From Patiria miniata (Eukaryota; Echinodermata; Asteroidea; Valvatida; Asterinidae), in contig NW_024037074.1 of the NCBI RefSeq assembly GCF_015706575.1, positions 28,509,334-28,573,333 of the forward strand: DNA of 64,000 bases. Direction: 5' to 3'. This document shows, piece after piece, positions 9,641 through 23,209 of the stretch; the stretch's first letter is position 1; each line of letters opens with the position of its first letter. Both the position numbers and the translations under genes were made by a program. The notes under the pieces are model-generated. The model was not told the DNA's origin. It was given only the letters and a program-made list of their open reading frames with translations, and ran no database searches.

Positions 9641-11346
9641 GCCCGGTACAGATGTGTTTCGAGGGGGGTAGGGGTTGAAAATGGGAGGGGGCAACAAAAC
9701 TGATACCAATAGTTATATATCCTTTAATCATTGAACAAGAGCAGTAAATATAACTACGACGATGGTGTAGTCCACTCGTTTCATTTCCCCCGCGGATTTT
9801 TGGAATATAATACTTTTATAATTTGGGAGGCTAATCATCCTTACTCGCAGGTGGGATGCTGAATTGCGAAGGCCGCGGCTACAACGTGGTCTGGCCGCTG
9901 GCACGTGAAGGCGCCTATGGCTGCCGGCCACATCGACCCATATATGACCACGGAACACAGCCTGAGATCGAAAGTGTTTGATTTTGCCGGAGGGAGGAAA
10001 ACCGGAGGGCACAGAGAAAACCCCCATTGCACAGGAGAGAACCAACGCACAACTCTACTCACATGTGATCCGCGGCCAGGATTCGAACCATGGTCAACTT
10101 GGTGAGAGGCGAGTGCTTTACGCACACGCCACCCACGCCACCCGCCCAAAATGCTAGTATAATGTAGTCAGGAATAATAAAGAAGGAAAAATGAAACGCA
10201 TCCCCACGCCTTTTGATTCTGTAACGGCCAGCTTGAAGGGTATCAGGCCCTTTTACCTGCCCCCTCCCCTCCCCACTCATAGCCTAACGTAACCAGAAGC
10301 ACATCGACAAGTTGATTCTGTCCTCCGTAAAGGGGCATGGTGTTTAGGCCGTTTGGGTCTGAAGGCTGTAAGACATTAATTAGGTGGTTGCGTCCGCAGA
10401 TTGATGGTAGATGATTGAGATGGGGGGGGGGGGAGGCAAAGCCTTGGTGAGAGAGGCTCGATAGGGTGAACGTTGAACCCACGTCAGCTTACGTGCAGGT
10501 ATGTTAGGGGCAGGGTCGTTGCCAAGTGCAGCGGTGAGGTCTGAGTACCCGATGGTCTACGCATTAAACGGGCGGCCAGCCCCTAATGCCAGACGGCGTA
10601 GTACGGACGTCCTGTCCTCTTTGCCCCTGGTTATAGCTGTCCCAACACCCCCCCCCGTGATTTTCAAATATCTGATGGCAGATTTATTTCAGTTAAAATA
10701 TTATTGTTGTACGTTCCCATCGTGGTCAAACTCATGGTCTTGGCCGGATGATGAGAAACGATACGTCACTTCAAACTCAGTGGCGTAACCCGGAAAGCTA
10801 GGGAGGGCGTGCCTCACCACTCAGCCTGCCTGGGATTCGGGGGAGGCGCTTAACTCTTTTGAATGATTCCTCCAGAAAATGAGGAGTCTTAATTAAGGTC
10901 CCTTTAATAAACCACGCCAATGAGTAATACTTAGCAGTGTATTATCTCTCGAAAATACTAGGTTTGAAAACGACACACCCTAGATAGGTAAAAGAACAGG
11001 TACTGTCTGGAATTGTGGGAAGTATTGTTCCGCTAGAAATCAGGGGCACACTTAGTGATTTTCGGTAGAATATGGGCCACATTCTTTTCAAATTTTCTCA
11101 GTAGGTATTCTTATAGGCCGGCCTATTTTAGCAGGGAAAACTGTTAGTTGTCATCAGCATAAAATTGATGAGTGAATAACTAAAAACAGTGACACTCGAT
11201 AGGTTACCCAAGGAAATACAAATGTCACGACACGACTGTTAATGCTGTAAAAATAGATTTACTCTTCCTCTTCCTTTGGACGAAACTATTAATAGAAAGG
11301 GGAACGACAGCACTCTAGCATTAAATAAGCACCTATTTCTCCGCCT
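9640..11346 (+). repeat. Upstream block, copy 1
   Basis: A roughly 1.7 kb non-coding repeat found again at 16220-17840, 49205-50890, 51750-52600 (3' half) and at the window end from 63690. Landmarks are gagggggcaacaaaactga-like sequence, aatttgggaggctaatcatc (9819), gggattcgg (10830) and a final tctccgcctca. Short frames on both strands over 9728-10280 recur with frame-breaking differences between copies, so I do not call genes. The 4.7 kb insert interrupts its right end at 11346. Confidence 0.7.
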
Positions 11347-14300
11347 CACACGGCCGTTTCAATCCCATAGACATAACGTAATTAACTTGAGCAATTTTGT
11401 TCGCACAGCGTTTGTTTACTCCAGTGTATCAAAGTGATGACGTCATGCAATTTTGGAAATCCAAGATGGCGTCCTAAATTTTCACGAAAACAAAACACGA
11501 AAAACCGGTCCTACTAAAGCGCGTCAACAAGCGTCAACAAGCGTCAACAAGCGTCAACAAGCCTCAACGGTCGTAAACGAGCGTCAACAAATTTTGTATA
11601 GGCTGTTGAACATTAAAAACAGCTTTATATGGTAGAAAAGGCAATAAAGAACATCTTCTGCATATTATCAATTAAAGTTAAAATTATTTTAAACCTTGGT
11701 TTTTTGAACGCGAAATGTTCGACGAATTTGTCGATAAAAGTTGGCCGCCATCTTGTTTGGGCGCTGTAGACTTCAATCATGCGTAGTGTGGCTTTGTACA
11801 CTTCACGCATGCGTAGTACGGCTAGCTCCACATAAACAAGATGGCGGCCAACTTTTATCGACAAATTCGTCGTACATTTCGCGTTCAAAAAACCAAGTTT
11901 TAGAATAATTCTAACTTTAATTGATATGCAGAAAATGTTCTTTATTGCTTTATCTACCATATAAAGCTGTTTTTAATATTCAAAAGTCTATACAAATTTG
12001 TTGGTGCTCGTTGACGACCGTTGAGGCTTGTTGACGCTTGTTGACGCTTGTTGAGGCTTGTTGATGCGCTTTAGTAGGAGCCCGAAAAACATGCCCCAAA
12101 CTTGCCCCTAAATCATGACTCAAACAATGTCTTATGGTGCCATACTATAATTCTGACAGATAACGTGAGTTTCCACACATCGGGAGATTGAGCTGGCCCA
12201 TAAAGTTCAAAATACCTGTAAAAATCAGGTTTGATTACGGTTCGTACCTAAGGTTTTCTGTCGCTGTTTGTTTTGGAAGTTGTTAAAAATCCCCGACGAA
12301 AATCCCGTTTTATTATTGATACCAAGTTTTCCCCAAATATTCCATGGCAACTACTTGTAAATAAGGACCATCTTAAATGACTCATGAAGTTTCATTCGAA
12401 GGCCAGCGGTAGATTTTTTTTTAGAACCGCTAAAATACAGCCACTTTTCACGAACACGGCGCGGTATACACGCACATCACACGGCGCAATAGCTGTAGAG
12501 CGTGAACGCACGCACACACCACCGGGGCACGCGCGGCGTTAACACGGCGTTGTTGCACTGCCCTGCCCGATGAACTGCAGCCGGCAGCGAAACCGTGCGC
12601 TGAGAGTCACAGGCCGGTGGTTTGTGGGGTAAATATTCAGCAGAACTCCGGCCAGATCATGCATGTTAAGAATACAAATAATTTCGTACGAACACCAATA
12701 ATATTAAGCAGGATGAGCTTTCTACATCAGACTCCTGTAGGTCAAACGGCCTTATGATTATATGAACAAATGTATTGCTCCAAGTTTGCTTGGAATTGTT
12801 TAAAAATTTCATAAAAGAAACAATATCCTGCCCTTATTTGCACAGCAATATTCAAGTTAAACCACTACGGGTGCAACACTTATCACTTCAAACATTTTTC
12901 ATTAACCCTACCTCCCTGTGTGTGTGTGTGTGGGGGGGGGGGGGAATCGTATTAAATTTCCAGGATTCAGGACTGTTCGGGCTATTAGGAAAACTCGAGC
13001 AAAATTTGCTCGAGTGCAGTCCTGCATATGTCCACAAGTGTCCAGATTAGCTTCATCCAAACCTCGAAAACTTCGAAAACCTCCCCTGTTCAGTAGTGTT
13101 TTGCTTCGGGTCGGGTCCACTATAGGCCAAACCAATGCGAAACATTATAGATATACATGTAATCCAAATCCTGCGCTGTGTTAATTTCCAAAGTGTTTCC
13201 ATCTTTTTTCCCGGTTTATTTCGGGTTTTGAATTGACCCGATCCGACCTGATCGGCAAATGTTCAAACACAAAACTGACCAACTCAACTGAAATGACGGA
13301 CAAACCGACCCGACCAAACACAAAGTTGGTTTTTGGTTGAGTCGGTTACAGTTTCGAGTCGGGTCAGCACAACACTTCTGTCCAGAACCCTTCCAAGAAG
13401 CAAAAGTAACCAGCAAGGTTGCTGAAATCTATGGCCACATGACGTCACACAGCATATATAGAGATTGCCGCATTCCCCCAGAGATAGTACAGGCTGCAGC
13501 CAATCATTGCATGTGGCACAAGCAAAGGCAGACTCCAATTGAATATTAGATTTAAAAACTGGCAGGGTAATATTTATATTTCATTATCTAAGTTGGCGGC
13601 CAATTCAGTGAAATCCATTGGTCTCCCATTGGTCACAGTACACCTAAAAAAGCAATCCACATACACGTAAAAGTCTTATCTGTTTTAAAGTATGGAAAAG
13701 AAGGCCAACTTAAAACTTGTCATTAGTAGCCTATTTACTTACTTTAAAAAAAAACACAGATAAAAATATATAATTTAATAATAGCATTTTAGTAGTGTCG
13801 ACAATTAGTTGATTTTCAGTGAAAGTTAATATCCAGCTGTATTTCAATTCATAATTTTGGCACTTAGGAGTGTCGTTCGCAGTAGTTCTGGAAGAATTCC
13901 TACCGGTGTAAACAAATTAGCCTAGGTCACAATTCTGCCCTTATGTACAAAATCACAATGATAATGTAAGCATGGATCCAGCCCATTCAAAATGGCAACA
14001 ATGTTGTCACTAATGCAGTTTCAGTAGAGACATGACCATTTTGCCTACTGTTTATAGTTCATCTACGAGTCAGTTTTGCGATAGCCATGCACGAGAAATC
14101 AGAATGTAAATATCATTTTCTAAAAAACAAAATTGTACTGCACATGTGCAGAGGTGATCCAATCAATGACCATAAATGGGCATTAAAATGTAAACATGTC
14201 TGATATTATGGGAGCGAAAACCAGTCCATCGCGAGTGATCATGTGTGACGTGTGAATCCTGAGCTTAAATTCCAGAGTGATTCCTTGGCAAGCAGACAAC

Positions 14301-16084
14301 AGAAGTTCTTAATGTGTCGGATCAAGGCGGTGCATGGTTTGTTCAAATCTAGCAGTGCACATGGCATCACACAGTTTGGCACACATTCAGTTACCAAAAA
14401 TACACCCAACACATGCTCATGTCTGTGTTATCCTGATCCTCCATGCACAAATGTGGGATGAAAGATTCACTTCCACTGTACGGCTCATCACAACGAGTCA
14501 ACGGCTCATCACACCACCATCTCACCAGAGCTCCAGAAAATACGAGAAACCCTCTTGTCAGGAGAATGATACTGCAAACTTCCTGGAAAATCATAACAAA
14601 ATGCTTTTTTTCAGAAAACAGGATCACATGTACAATTGCTTTTATTAGGGGGTGGGCTGGGGGTGGGGCATGGGAGAAATGTTTCCATACATTCAAAGCT
14701 CTACATGCAACGCCAACACTAAAGCAGTGGTGCATGTCACATGTACATGATGTATCATGACACCATTTAACAATATTTATATAACTTTATCGGGGGGGGG
14801 GGGGGTTGCACACTGCACAATAAGGCCTGTGCAAAGTCTAAAGTGGCTGAAAAATTTGGGAAGGTTGGTGATCTAGAAAAAAGAGATCCATTTGTATGGA
14901 ACAGGATCACACAGAAACAAAACACCTCAATTTAGAATTGCCAATTTAATTGTTTCATGTCCCCATGAAGCTGAGGCACTAATGTGTTTACGTAAAAATG
15001 GATTTGGCATTTGGCTAAGCGTTACTGAATTAATATGCAAAGCCTGAAATAAATTCAACGTCAGACATGCCAGAATAAGTTCTGCGAACACGAAAGGTGG
15101 CATATGTACAATACAAAAGAGTAGTCCGACATAACTACTTTCATCTTGTTCATTACTGTCAGAATCAAATTGTTATGAAATGTTCATTTTTTTTGGGGGG
15201 GGGACATTTTTTTTCTCTCTGTTGTCATAACGTGTTCGTATTGTTTGTATTAATTTTATACTGAATCATGCAAATAGTTTTTTTTTTTACCTTCCAAATC
15301 AGGCCTGGTTGATCATGTTGATGTAATTTATGTAATGAAATCTTTCCCATGTATAACAAAGTTGTAGCACAATACACGACATGTCATGTACATGTGCATC
15401 ACGCCAATGGAGGATCACCGTCCACACATGCACGAACCTAGGTACGGGTTAGATCCGCACGCGTGCCCGTACAAATACATGAACACGCAAACGGTCGAGT
15501 TGTCTCTAAAGCATCATGCGCTTTGGGCTATGCGTGATACACACGCGCGAACCATGTACGCTTTACAACCAACTTGACCGTTTGGCATTCCGCGCACAAT
15601 ATATGTCACTTTTTACACCTAAATATCAACAAATCTACCGCTGGCCTTACCTTCAAACCGGACACATATGCAGCACGTATCTCCAAAACAAAGTTGATGT
15701 GGGCCTTACATCGGGGAAAACCTCTTGTTTGGAGAAAAACACCTTTCAATGTGACAAATTTGTCACATGACCGCACACCGCGAAATCAGCTCGGTCGAAC
15801 ACCAGTTTTGACGGACGCCGTTTTCAGTAATTTAATATTCATGAGCTGATATTCATATATGGAAATTAGGGGAAAAAACAAACTTTTGAAAATAAGAAAC
15901 ATTCTGAACTTTGACCGATTAATCTACCAATGACGTTCCAAATATTCCCTGATATAAATATTCATGATATGAAACTTGCTTGGCCCGACCCACGAAGCGT
16001 GTCGGTGACGTCATTTTACGGAGATTTTCGATTGGCGCGATTAGAACCACAGAGGGCGCCATTATTTTGCGCTGGAACAGCCGT
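11347..16084. mobile_element. 4.7 kb DNA-transposon-like insertion, no transposase seen
   Basis: The conserved text tctccgcctcagcatat of the A-block is split here. The insert starts cacggccgttt and ends aacagccgtg, short imperfect inverted termini, and ctca flanks both sides as a likely 4-bp target duplication. The interior has a GC-rich patch (12450-12640), several G-runs and many short frames, but none over about 115 aa and none with a recognisable motif. A CAC-type terminus with a 4-bp duplication would fit a Chapaev/CMC-like element, but this is weak. It contains the foldback element at 11506-12082. Confidence 0.6.
11506..12082. mobile_element. Foldback element with 10-bp iterons, hAT-like target site
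   Basis: A 577 bp element that is almost entirely one inverted repeat, with arms of about 260 bp around a short centre near 11780-11810. Each arm starts with ctcctactaaagcgc-like sequence and carries a run of gcgtcaacaa repeats in opposite orientation. The 8-bp sequence cgaaaaac flanks both ends exactly (11498-11505 and 12083-12090). An 8-bp duplication fits hAT-type transposition. It encodes no protein. Both arms contain the ccgccatcttgttt motif. Confidence 0.8.
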
Positions 16085-17840
16085 GCTCAGCATATGGGTT
16101 CGGGATCCGCCGTTTGCTGCCTCGGGTTGCTTACCAGAGGTTTGTATAACAGATCAAATTTTGTTACACCGACATGTTTGAAGTTTTGTGTTCCAAAATA
16201 CTTGAAAAACGAAGAAAAACTAAAATTTCGAGGAGGTTAGGCTTTGAAAATGGGAGGGGGCAACACAACTGATACCAACAGTTATTTATCTTTCAATAAT
16301 TGAACAAGCGCAGTAAATATTATTAAGACGATGGTGTAGTCCACGCGTTTCATTTCCCCCACGGATTCTTGAAATATAATAATTAATAGTTTGGGAGGCT
16401 AATCATCCTTACTCGTAGCTGGGATGCCGAAATGCGAAGGACAGAGCTACAACGTGGTCGGGCAGCTGACACGTAAATGCGCCTATGGATGCCGTCCACA
16501 ACGACCCATATATGACCACGGAGCACAGCCTGAGATCGAAAGTGTTTGATTTTTTTTCCGGAGGGCGGAAAACCGGAATGCCTGGAGAAAAACCCTCGTG
16601 GCACAGGAGAGAACCAACGCACAACACTACTCACATGTGATCCATGGCCAGGATTCGAACCGTGGTCAATGAAACGCATCCCCACGACATTCGATTCTGT
16701 AACGGCCAGCTTGCCGGGTGTCAGGCCCTTTTACCTGCCCCCTTCCCCTCCACTCACAGCCTAACATAACTGGAAGCACATCAAGACTTTGGTTCTGTCC
16801 GCCGTTGAGTGGCAGGGTGTTCAGGTCGGGTTGGGTCTTAAGGTCGGGTTGGGTCTTAAGGTTGTAAGACATTAATTAGGTGGTTGCGTCCTGAAGATTG
16901 ATGGAAGATGGGTGAAATGGGGGGCTGGCAAAGCCTTGGTGAGAGAGGCTGGATAGGGTGAAAGTTGAACCCACGTCAGCTAACGGGTAGGTATGTAAGG
17001 GGCAGGGTCGTTGCCAAGTGCAGCGGTGAGGTCTTTGTATTCGATTTAGTAAACATGGTCTGCGCATTAAACACGCGGCCAGCTCCTCAGGCCAGACGGC
17101 GCAGTACGGACGTCCTGTCCTCTTGCCCCTGGTTATAGCTGTCTCAACCCCCCCCCCCGTGATTTTCAAATATCCCATGGCAGATTTATTTCAGTTAAAA
17201 TATTAGTGCTGTTCGTTCCCATCGTGGTCAAACTCATGGTCCAAGCCGGATGTTGAGATACGATACGTCATTTCAAACTCAGTGGCGTAACCCGGAAAGC
17301 TAGAGAGGGCGTGCCTCACCACTCAGCCTGCCTGGGATTCGGGGGCCTCCCCCTCTTTGAATGCTTCCTCCAAAAAATGAGGAGTCTAAATTAAGGTCCC
17401 TTTAATGAACCATGCCAGTGAGTAATACCTTACGGCGTAATATCTCTCAAAAAAATACTAGGTTTGAAAACGACACAACCTAGATAGGTATAAGAATAGG
17501 TACTGTTTGGAATTGTGGGCAGTATTGTTCCACTATAAATCAGGCACACTCAGGGGCACACTTAGTGATTATTTTGGACTTTCGGTAGAATATGGGCCAC
17601 CGTCTTTTCATATTCTCTCAGTAGGTATTCTTATAGGCCGGCCTATTTGAGCGGGGAAAACTGTTAGTTGTCATCAGCAGAAAACTGATGAGTGAATAAC
17701 TAAAAACAATGGCACTCGATTGGTTACCCAACGAAAAACAAATGTCACGACATGGCTGTTAATGCTGTAAACATATATTTACTCTTCCTCTTCCTTTCGA
17801 TGAAACTATTAATAGAAAGGGGAACAACAGCACTCTAGCA
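16085..17840 (+). repeat. A-block remnant and upstream block, copy 2
   Basis: 16085-16138 is the A-block piece displaced by the 4.7 kb insert (gcatatgggttcgggatcc). From about 16220 the upstream block repeats almost base for base with 9640-11346, ending in the A-block head at 17775. Unlike copy 1, it carries a duplicated ggtcgggttgggtcttaag at about 16826-16862. Upstream-block sequence is therefore tandemly duplicated ahead of gene 2. Non-coding. Confidence 0.65.
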
Positions 17841-18330
17841 TTAAATAAGCACCCCATTCTCCACTTCAGCATATTGGTTAGGAATTCGTCGTTGGCTGCC
17901 CAGGGTGGTTAGGAGGGGGAAGGGATGGTGGGGCAGGGGTTCAATATGGGAATTCGTGCTTGGCTTGGAGATCAGGCTATTGAATGCTAGTGTTTCCTAA
18001 GGAAAGAAGTTTGTTGCACATGGTTGGATCCAAACAGTTGGGGCAAGTTTGGGATTAGGTTTGATTAGGCGAGGGTCAAGATTGGGGTTGGCCTAATTAT
18101 GTGTTTGGTTTTTGGTAGATGTTGGGCTCAGTAAGCGGAGGTGGAAGGGCCTCAATTAGGGGGGGGGGGAGGGGGTTCTGCAGGTGCAAGGTCGATTGCA
18201 TGCAGATAAATTGGCCGGGCTGAGCGCACGTTTGACTAGTCGATGGGGATAGATGAATGGTTATAATTAAGTAGCCTTTGGGAACGGCTGGGTTCTGCAA
18301 AATCAGTATACTTCACCGTAAGAAAGCGGC
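17770..18330 (+). repeat. A-block, unit 2
   Basis: Full-length copy of the block at 1-500, with a G-run at 18159-18170. It leads directly into the gene 2 promoter. Short frames are not conserved. Non-coding. Confidence 0.65.
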
Positions 18331-18439
18331 AACTGTACAGGGACCGGATATTATGAACACAATATTTTGAAGTTCTTATTTCTTTTTCTTTTCAAGCTAA
18401 ATTATTACGCCTTCGTTTTTCTATCAAAAATGTAGACTG

Positions 18440-18887
18440 CATAACCTGACTACAAAATACTAGCCACCAAATGCGTGGCTCCATTAAATAACACGAAGCG
18501 CACAACAGACACTGATTGAATCACGTATGGCTGGTGCACGTCATTGCTCTATCCACCAATCATAGTTAGTCACCCAACAAGTCGGTGACCACAAGTGAGT
18601 GGTCTGTGATTGACAGGTGCCAATCACAATCCACGCGTTTGATTGTGTCACCGACATTCATACAACCATTCGACCAATTAGATGCGTCTATTTGAGTGTG
18701 GGTGATACAAGCTTCGGGTTTAACGTGTGGCAATGTAACATTAACATCATTTCCCTCTCATCAATGTGAAGCGAATCAGTGATGTGTGATTGACAGCGCG
18801 CAGGGGCCAATCACAAACCAGCTTGCAAGTTCCTCAGTCACTGCTCGGGAAATCGACGTCAATATTTAAGTCACAAGCTGCCGGCTC
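18440..18887 (+). promoter_or_regulatory. Gene 2 promoter
   Basis: Same layout as the gene 1 promoter: ccaatcat and ccaatcaca boxes, CRE-like acgtcatt, three GTCGGTGA-type motifs (one reads gtgggtga), gacgtcaatatttaag (about 18856-18870) and an initiator-like tcactcc. The E-box-like ccacgtg of gene 1 reads ccacgcg here. Confidence 0.75.
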
Positions 18888-18971
18888 ACTCCTCACAACG
18901 ACCGCAGCTCATGTCCACGTTCAGACGACAACCCGAGAGAACTGTTTGCAAGATCGAACAAGAATTGCACG
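18888..18971 (+). other. Gene 2 exon 1 (5' UTR)
   Basis: 84 bp from the initiator A to the donor gcacg/gtgagt. It contains the conserved upstream ATG at 18911, whose frame stays open to the donor and would stop in exon 2. Confidence 0.7.
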
Positions 18972-19271
18972 GTGAGTGTTTAAAACAATCTTTTGCGCTT
19001 GATATTCAGCTAAACTTTAGGATTGATCTTTTGCGATATGCATGTATGATATTGACACAAAATTGCTTATAGCCAGAACAGCGTGCAGTCAATATTTCAG
19101 ACACTGATGATTGCATTCCCATACAGTAACTCGATTACTTGGTGGTTGAATAATAACCAGCTTATTATGTTGTATAAAATATAGCTGAATTAACTCTTAG
19201 TCTCAACAGCTGATGCGGATTTGGACCAACATTTTGTGAGGCCAAATTTTCAGGTTATAAATGCTATTGCT

Positions 19272-19985
19272 AAGAGCAAATGAGGCCAAAACAAGTCTCC
19301 GGTTTCTGGTCTGCGCCCGCGTCACCGTACGCGTAGTCATGCACGTCGGCAACAAGTTATTTTTTTTTCCATCCAAGATTGGATTGAAGTCCTACTGCTG
19401 CACAATTTAAACATGTTTTTAGATGGGGTAACGATCGAGTGTGAGCTTTATGTGGCCTCTCTGTGTCCCATATATTTCGCATTGATTTTTTTCAGGCAGC
19501 AGCTCCATTTGCAGATTGTGCAATTTTGCATTTGTGTTTCTGGAAGCCAGACTAAGAGTGCGATGGTCGTGTATCTATAACCTTGAAATGTTTAGAACCA
19601 CAATATGTAACGGAGCAGACTTATGACCAGCCTGGCAGCTCATGCACGATGTTGATGTCGCTGTATGGTGTGACGTCACCGTTTTCTCTTATTTTTGTCT
19701 TGACTATCCAAATCCCCCCCCCCCAAAAAAAAAAACATGTTTGTGTCGGTCGAGATAATAAGTGGGTGCAAAATTATCAAGCCTTGTGGCCTTCCTGAGG
19801 TCACCTCAAGCTCAGCTCTGAAGGCTGTATTTTAAGAGAGTTTTAAGGGATCGAATCTTCATCGGGAACATGATCAGCCGCATCAGCGGACATTTTGAAG
19901 ATAAAATCAGTTGGGGCAAAAAAACACAACAAAAAAACACCCAAACCGCGCCCCGCACCACTTTCGGGGCAAGCTCCATACCAGA
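19272..19985. mobile_element. Inverted-repeat element (family of 37571-37857)
   Basis: Starts aagtctccggtttctggt and ends ggggcaagctccatacca. The reverse complement of the element at 37571-37857 has the same ends and the same tggcctctctg and cagctccatttg motifs inside. This copy is longer, with extra internal sequence (about 19515-19915). No coding capacity, so it is probably a non-autonomous DNA transposon. Superfamily not determined. Confidence 0.6.
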
Positions 19986-22498
19986 TTATTTTGGGCCTAA
20001 TCAGTTTTTTTTTTATTTGTTTAGATTAAGGAATTCCTGTCAGACAATATTTCCGCTTCTACTTCCATGGTGCACTCTCAACGCACAATAATAATTGTAA
20101 AAAATATACTGACTGATTTCTCTCGTTTTTTGAAAACTTACTTGAATTGTTGTCGCTACAGGTAGCACACTCTAAATTCATGGACGTTTTATAGTTTTGT
20201 TTTATTGTTCGCCAGTCAGGTTCGCCAGTTTTCTAGTCAAATCTAGCTGCAGGTTTGTCAAAAGTGTATTACATCAAGTTCCCTAATGTTATGGAAAATC
20301 ACGCACTTACACAATATTTCCGATGATAAATTAAACTCTTTTTTGTTGAGAAAAAAATCTTGCGAAAGCTCGACACTTAACCCATAATATCAGTTTGACC
20401 ATTCACCCCCTTTATTTTCCTGCTAGTTTTCCCTGTTTACTGTATCAAACATAAAATCCCGATGCGATGCGCTCACATTTCCCGGCAATCACTCTAACCA
20501 ATTCAGGATAAAAGGTTATGCGGAAGTTGGCCACGGAAGAACGTATAAAGGAAATCGGGACATCTCAAACATCCTGTCGTATGTTGTGTTATTGAAAATT
20601 GGGATAATCTCAATACCTTTTGCACTTTGTTTTTAAACTGTGTCATTTCGCTAGTTGACAGTGCGCCATTCCTGTTTGATCATTATATATCCGATCCGTT
20701 CACAAGTACTGGCAAGGAAGGAACAGTTGGGGGTGACCGACCGACGCCATCTTGCCTGACTGCAATTTTGCCACGACGCGCTGCCGTACCACTGCGTGTA
20801 CACAGTACAAATCCCTTGGTGTACGTGCGTCACACACAAGGGACGGTGCACCTCAACCAGCTAAATGTCCCGCCCACTGGACGTCGTTGCTAGGTAAAAG
20901 GGCGCCCTCTTTCGTTGGCGCGCGGAGCCCATAGGCCTAAGCGTTACTTTTAAGTATAAGCCGATAAAACTGTCACTGGTTAGAATAGACTAGAGGGCGT
21001 ACATACGAACTGACCGGATCATGATCACACACTTTATTCAAGTTCATATTGCTTCATGTAGCTGGATTCATTCATAGGAATCATGCAAAGAGTTGATGTT
21101 CGTACAAATTATTCGGGCCGTCTGCTTTGCTGTCCGACTTCAACGTTTGAAGCACCAACTTTCAGTGAATTCAGTCATGTTTACATGTAAGGTTCCTCTC
21201 AGCATGCAACTGAGATCCTTCTAAATGTATTTTTTGAAAAGCAATATTTTCATTGTTTTTGGTTGTGAAATTGGTACAGATTTTCTAAAACCCTTAAGAC
21301 TTTCCGAGATACAGTCATGGTTGACAAACAAATGGTGGCTGATGCTAATAGCCAAACCGGTGCGCTGATTTCCCACCACCGGGGAAACAATTCTTTTTGT
21401 AACGACTGTAACTTAACTACGGTGGTCCACCTGTAATATTTCCGCCACTATACTTCACTGGTATGAGATCGGTTTCCCATATCAATGCAGATAATAACTC
21501 AATAACTCATTTTTAAAAACCAGCAATCTGCTCACGTGTTGATGAAATCTTTCATGATAAAATTCAAGAACATTACATCAAGTGAGTAGTTCTAGTTGTA
21601 CATTTTCTCTCAATTTAGCGTAATAGCATAGTATTTTGGTGGAAGACTGTGTTTGTTTATGCACCGATAACGTTTTGGTCACCATTATAAACAGAAAACG
21701 TCATTCGATTCAAAACAAAGGTGCGAAAGTGATATTTAAAGAAGTGCGGGATCCCCCTCCCCTACAACCACCGTCAAACCGTGACAAATGGCCAATCGTT
21801 GCTTAGAAATCCTGTTTGAAGCATACATATTATTAAAGACCATCATTAATGTAGGATTTCCGGCTGAATTCGTTCAATTCAAATTTATTTGTGTGCTTTT
21901 AAATAAAAACAGTTTTGCTAATTCCTAAATCACTCAAAGTCGTTCTCAGACATGCAATTGTGTATATAAAGACTGTCAATTTAGATTTTGCATCTTTCTT
22001 TTTAGAAAGGCTGATTACTCGTCATATCGTCACAAAAAAATCTGTTTATTTTTGTGTATGCTTACATACAATTTACAAACTAAAAAAAAACCCAAAAAAC
22101 CCAGAGAACTAAAAGAAATAAAATAGAGATACAGATAGCAAAGATTGAAGACTGCATTAACCGTCAATCGTATTGGCGAAAACAAATTTGATTGATTTTC
22201 AGTATTTTATTTTCCATTAAGGGATATCTTTGTATTTTCACATAGTGATAACAAAAATTAACTGGTCAATACAAATCTGTCTTTTTTCGTGAGAGCCCGA
22301 TTTTTGGGCGAGTGCTAAAAAGTTCATTCTATCTGTCACTTGATGGACACTTAACAATAAATTGTAAACTTCTGATTTGCACGTTTCATGATTCCTTCCC
22401 TGACATTTAAAAAAATATAGTACATTCCTTTATTCGACTTTTCAAAACCTCATGTCATTTTATACCTTGTTTTAACACTACCACATAATATCTTCAAG

Positions 22499-22650
22499 AG
22501 CGGATCCAGAGAGTTTATTGCCGGGGGGCGAAGTTTGAGCCGGGAAAAGGGTGAGGTTGGAAGGGCTCTCTCAATCGAAATTTACCTTTTTTGAGAATTG
22601 TTCGGTCACTGCCGGGGAAGCGCCCCTCTGCACCCCTGGATCCGCCACTG
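22499..22650. mobile_element. GGCGGATCC short inverted-repeat element
   Basis: Bounded by gcggatccagag and ctggatccgcc. The same element sits at the same place in intron 1 of genes 3 (about 32325-32480), 4 (41510-41660) and 5 (56090-56235), with a remnant in gene 1 (2575-2640). It therefore predates the duplications. About 150 bp, non-coding. Confidence 0.6.
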
Positions 22651-23141
22651 ATCTTGCTAAACTGCCGGATTTTATTAAACATGTGTTACTTTGGTAAACG
22701 TATGCATGAATGTGAATTCCCTAGCAGGACTGAAATCAAAAGCACAATAAATCCAATGCAAGTACCTAAATTGCCTACTTTTTTACGCGTTAAGTGAAGA
22801 TACCATTACATTTTTTCGAATATTGAAGAAAGTGTTCGAATATTGAACGGGCAAGTTGTGCAATTGGACGGGGAAAAAACTATTGGAATGCAGAATTTGC
22901 TGGTTAAAAAACTCACATTATGCTTTCAAAAACTCTTCAGTCGCTTGATAGTGCCTTAAAAATGCATACATTTGGGGGAGGAAGAAATTTTAATAATTTT
23001 AATTAATGTGTTTGAATAAATTGAACGGTGATTTCAGGCAGCAATGAAAAAAAAAAAAACCTAACAATATAATTCAAACCAATAATAACATTATTTCATT
23101 CCTTACTCAAGTATAAACGTTTCCGGTTTTTCTTTTTTCAG

Positions 23142-23209
23142 CCTACACTGAACTCCTTGTGATCCTCTCTTGGACCTGATCTTTAAGTCTTCAAGAGCGA
23201 ACCATCGAG
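23142..23209 (+). other. Gene 2 exon 2 (5' UTR)
   Basis: Conserved exon after cttttttcag. The donor reads gag/gtcagt, the best donor of this exon in the cluster. It contains the shared in-frame TGA after codons for SWT. Confidence 0.62.

Larger units (their letters stand above)
18972..23141 (+). other. Gene 2 intron 1
   Basis: A 4.2 kb intron. It holds the element at 19272-19985, a GC-rich insertion at about 20705-20935 absent from the other genes, a stretch at about 21165-21940 with no match elsewhere in the window, and a GGCGGATCC element at 22499-22650. The last 400 bp align with the other first introns. Apart from those, I see nothing functional. Confidence 0.6.

Noticed and set aside
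9728-10280. Overlapping frames of about 70-105 aa in the upstream block, repeated at 16383-16764 and 49380-49743
   Set aside because: Several frames on both strands are open at once, and the copies differ by frame-changing indels, so repetition reflects DNA duplication rather than a gene.
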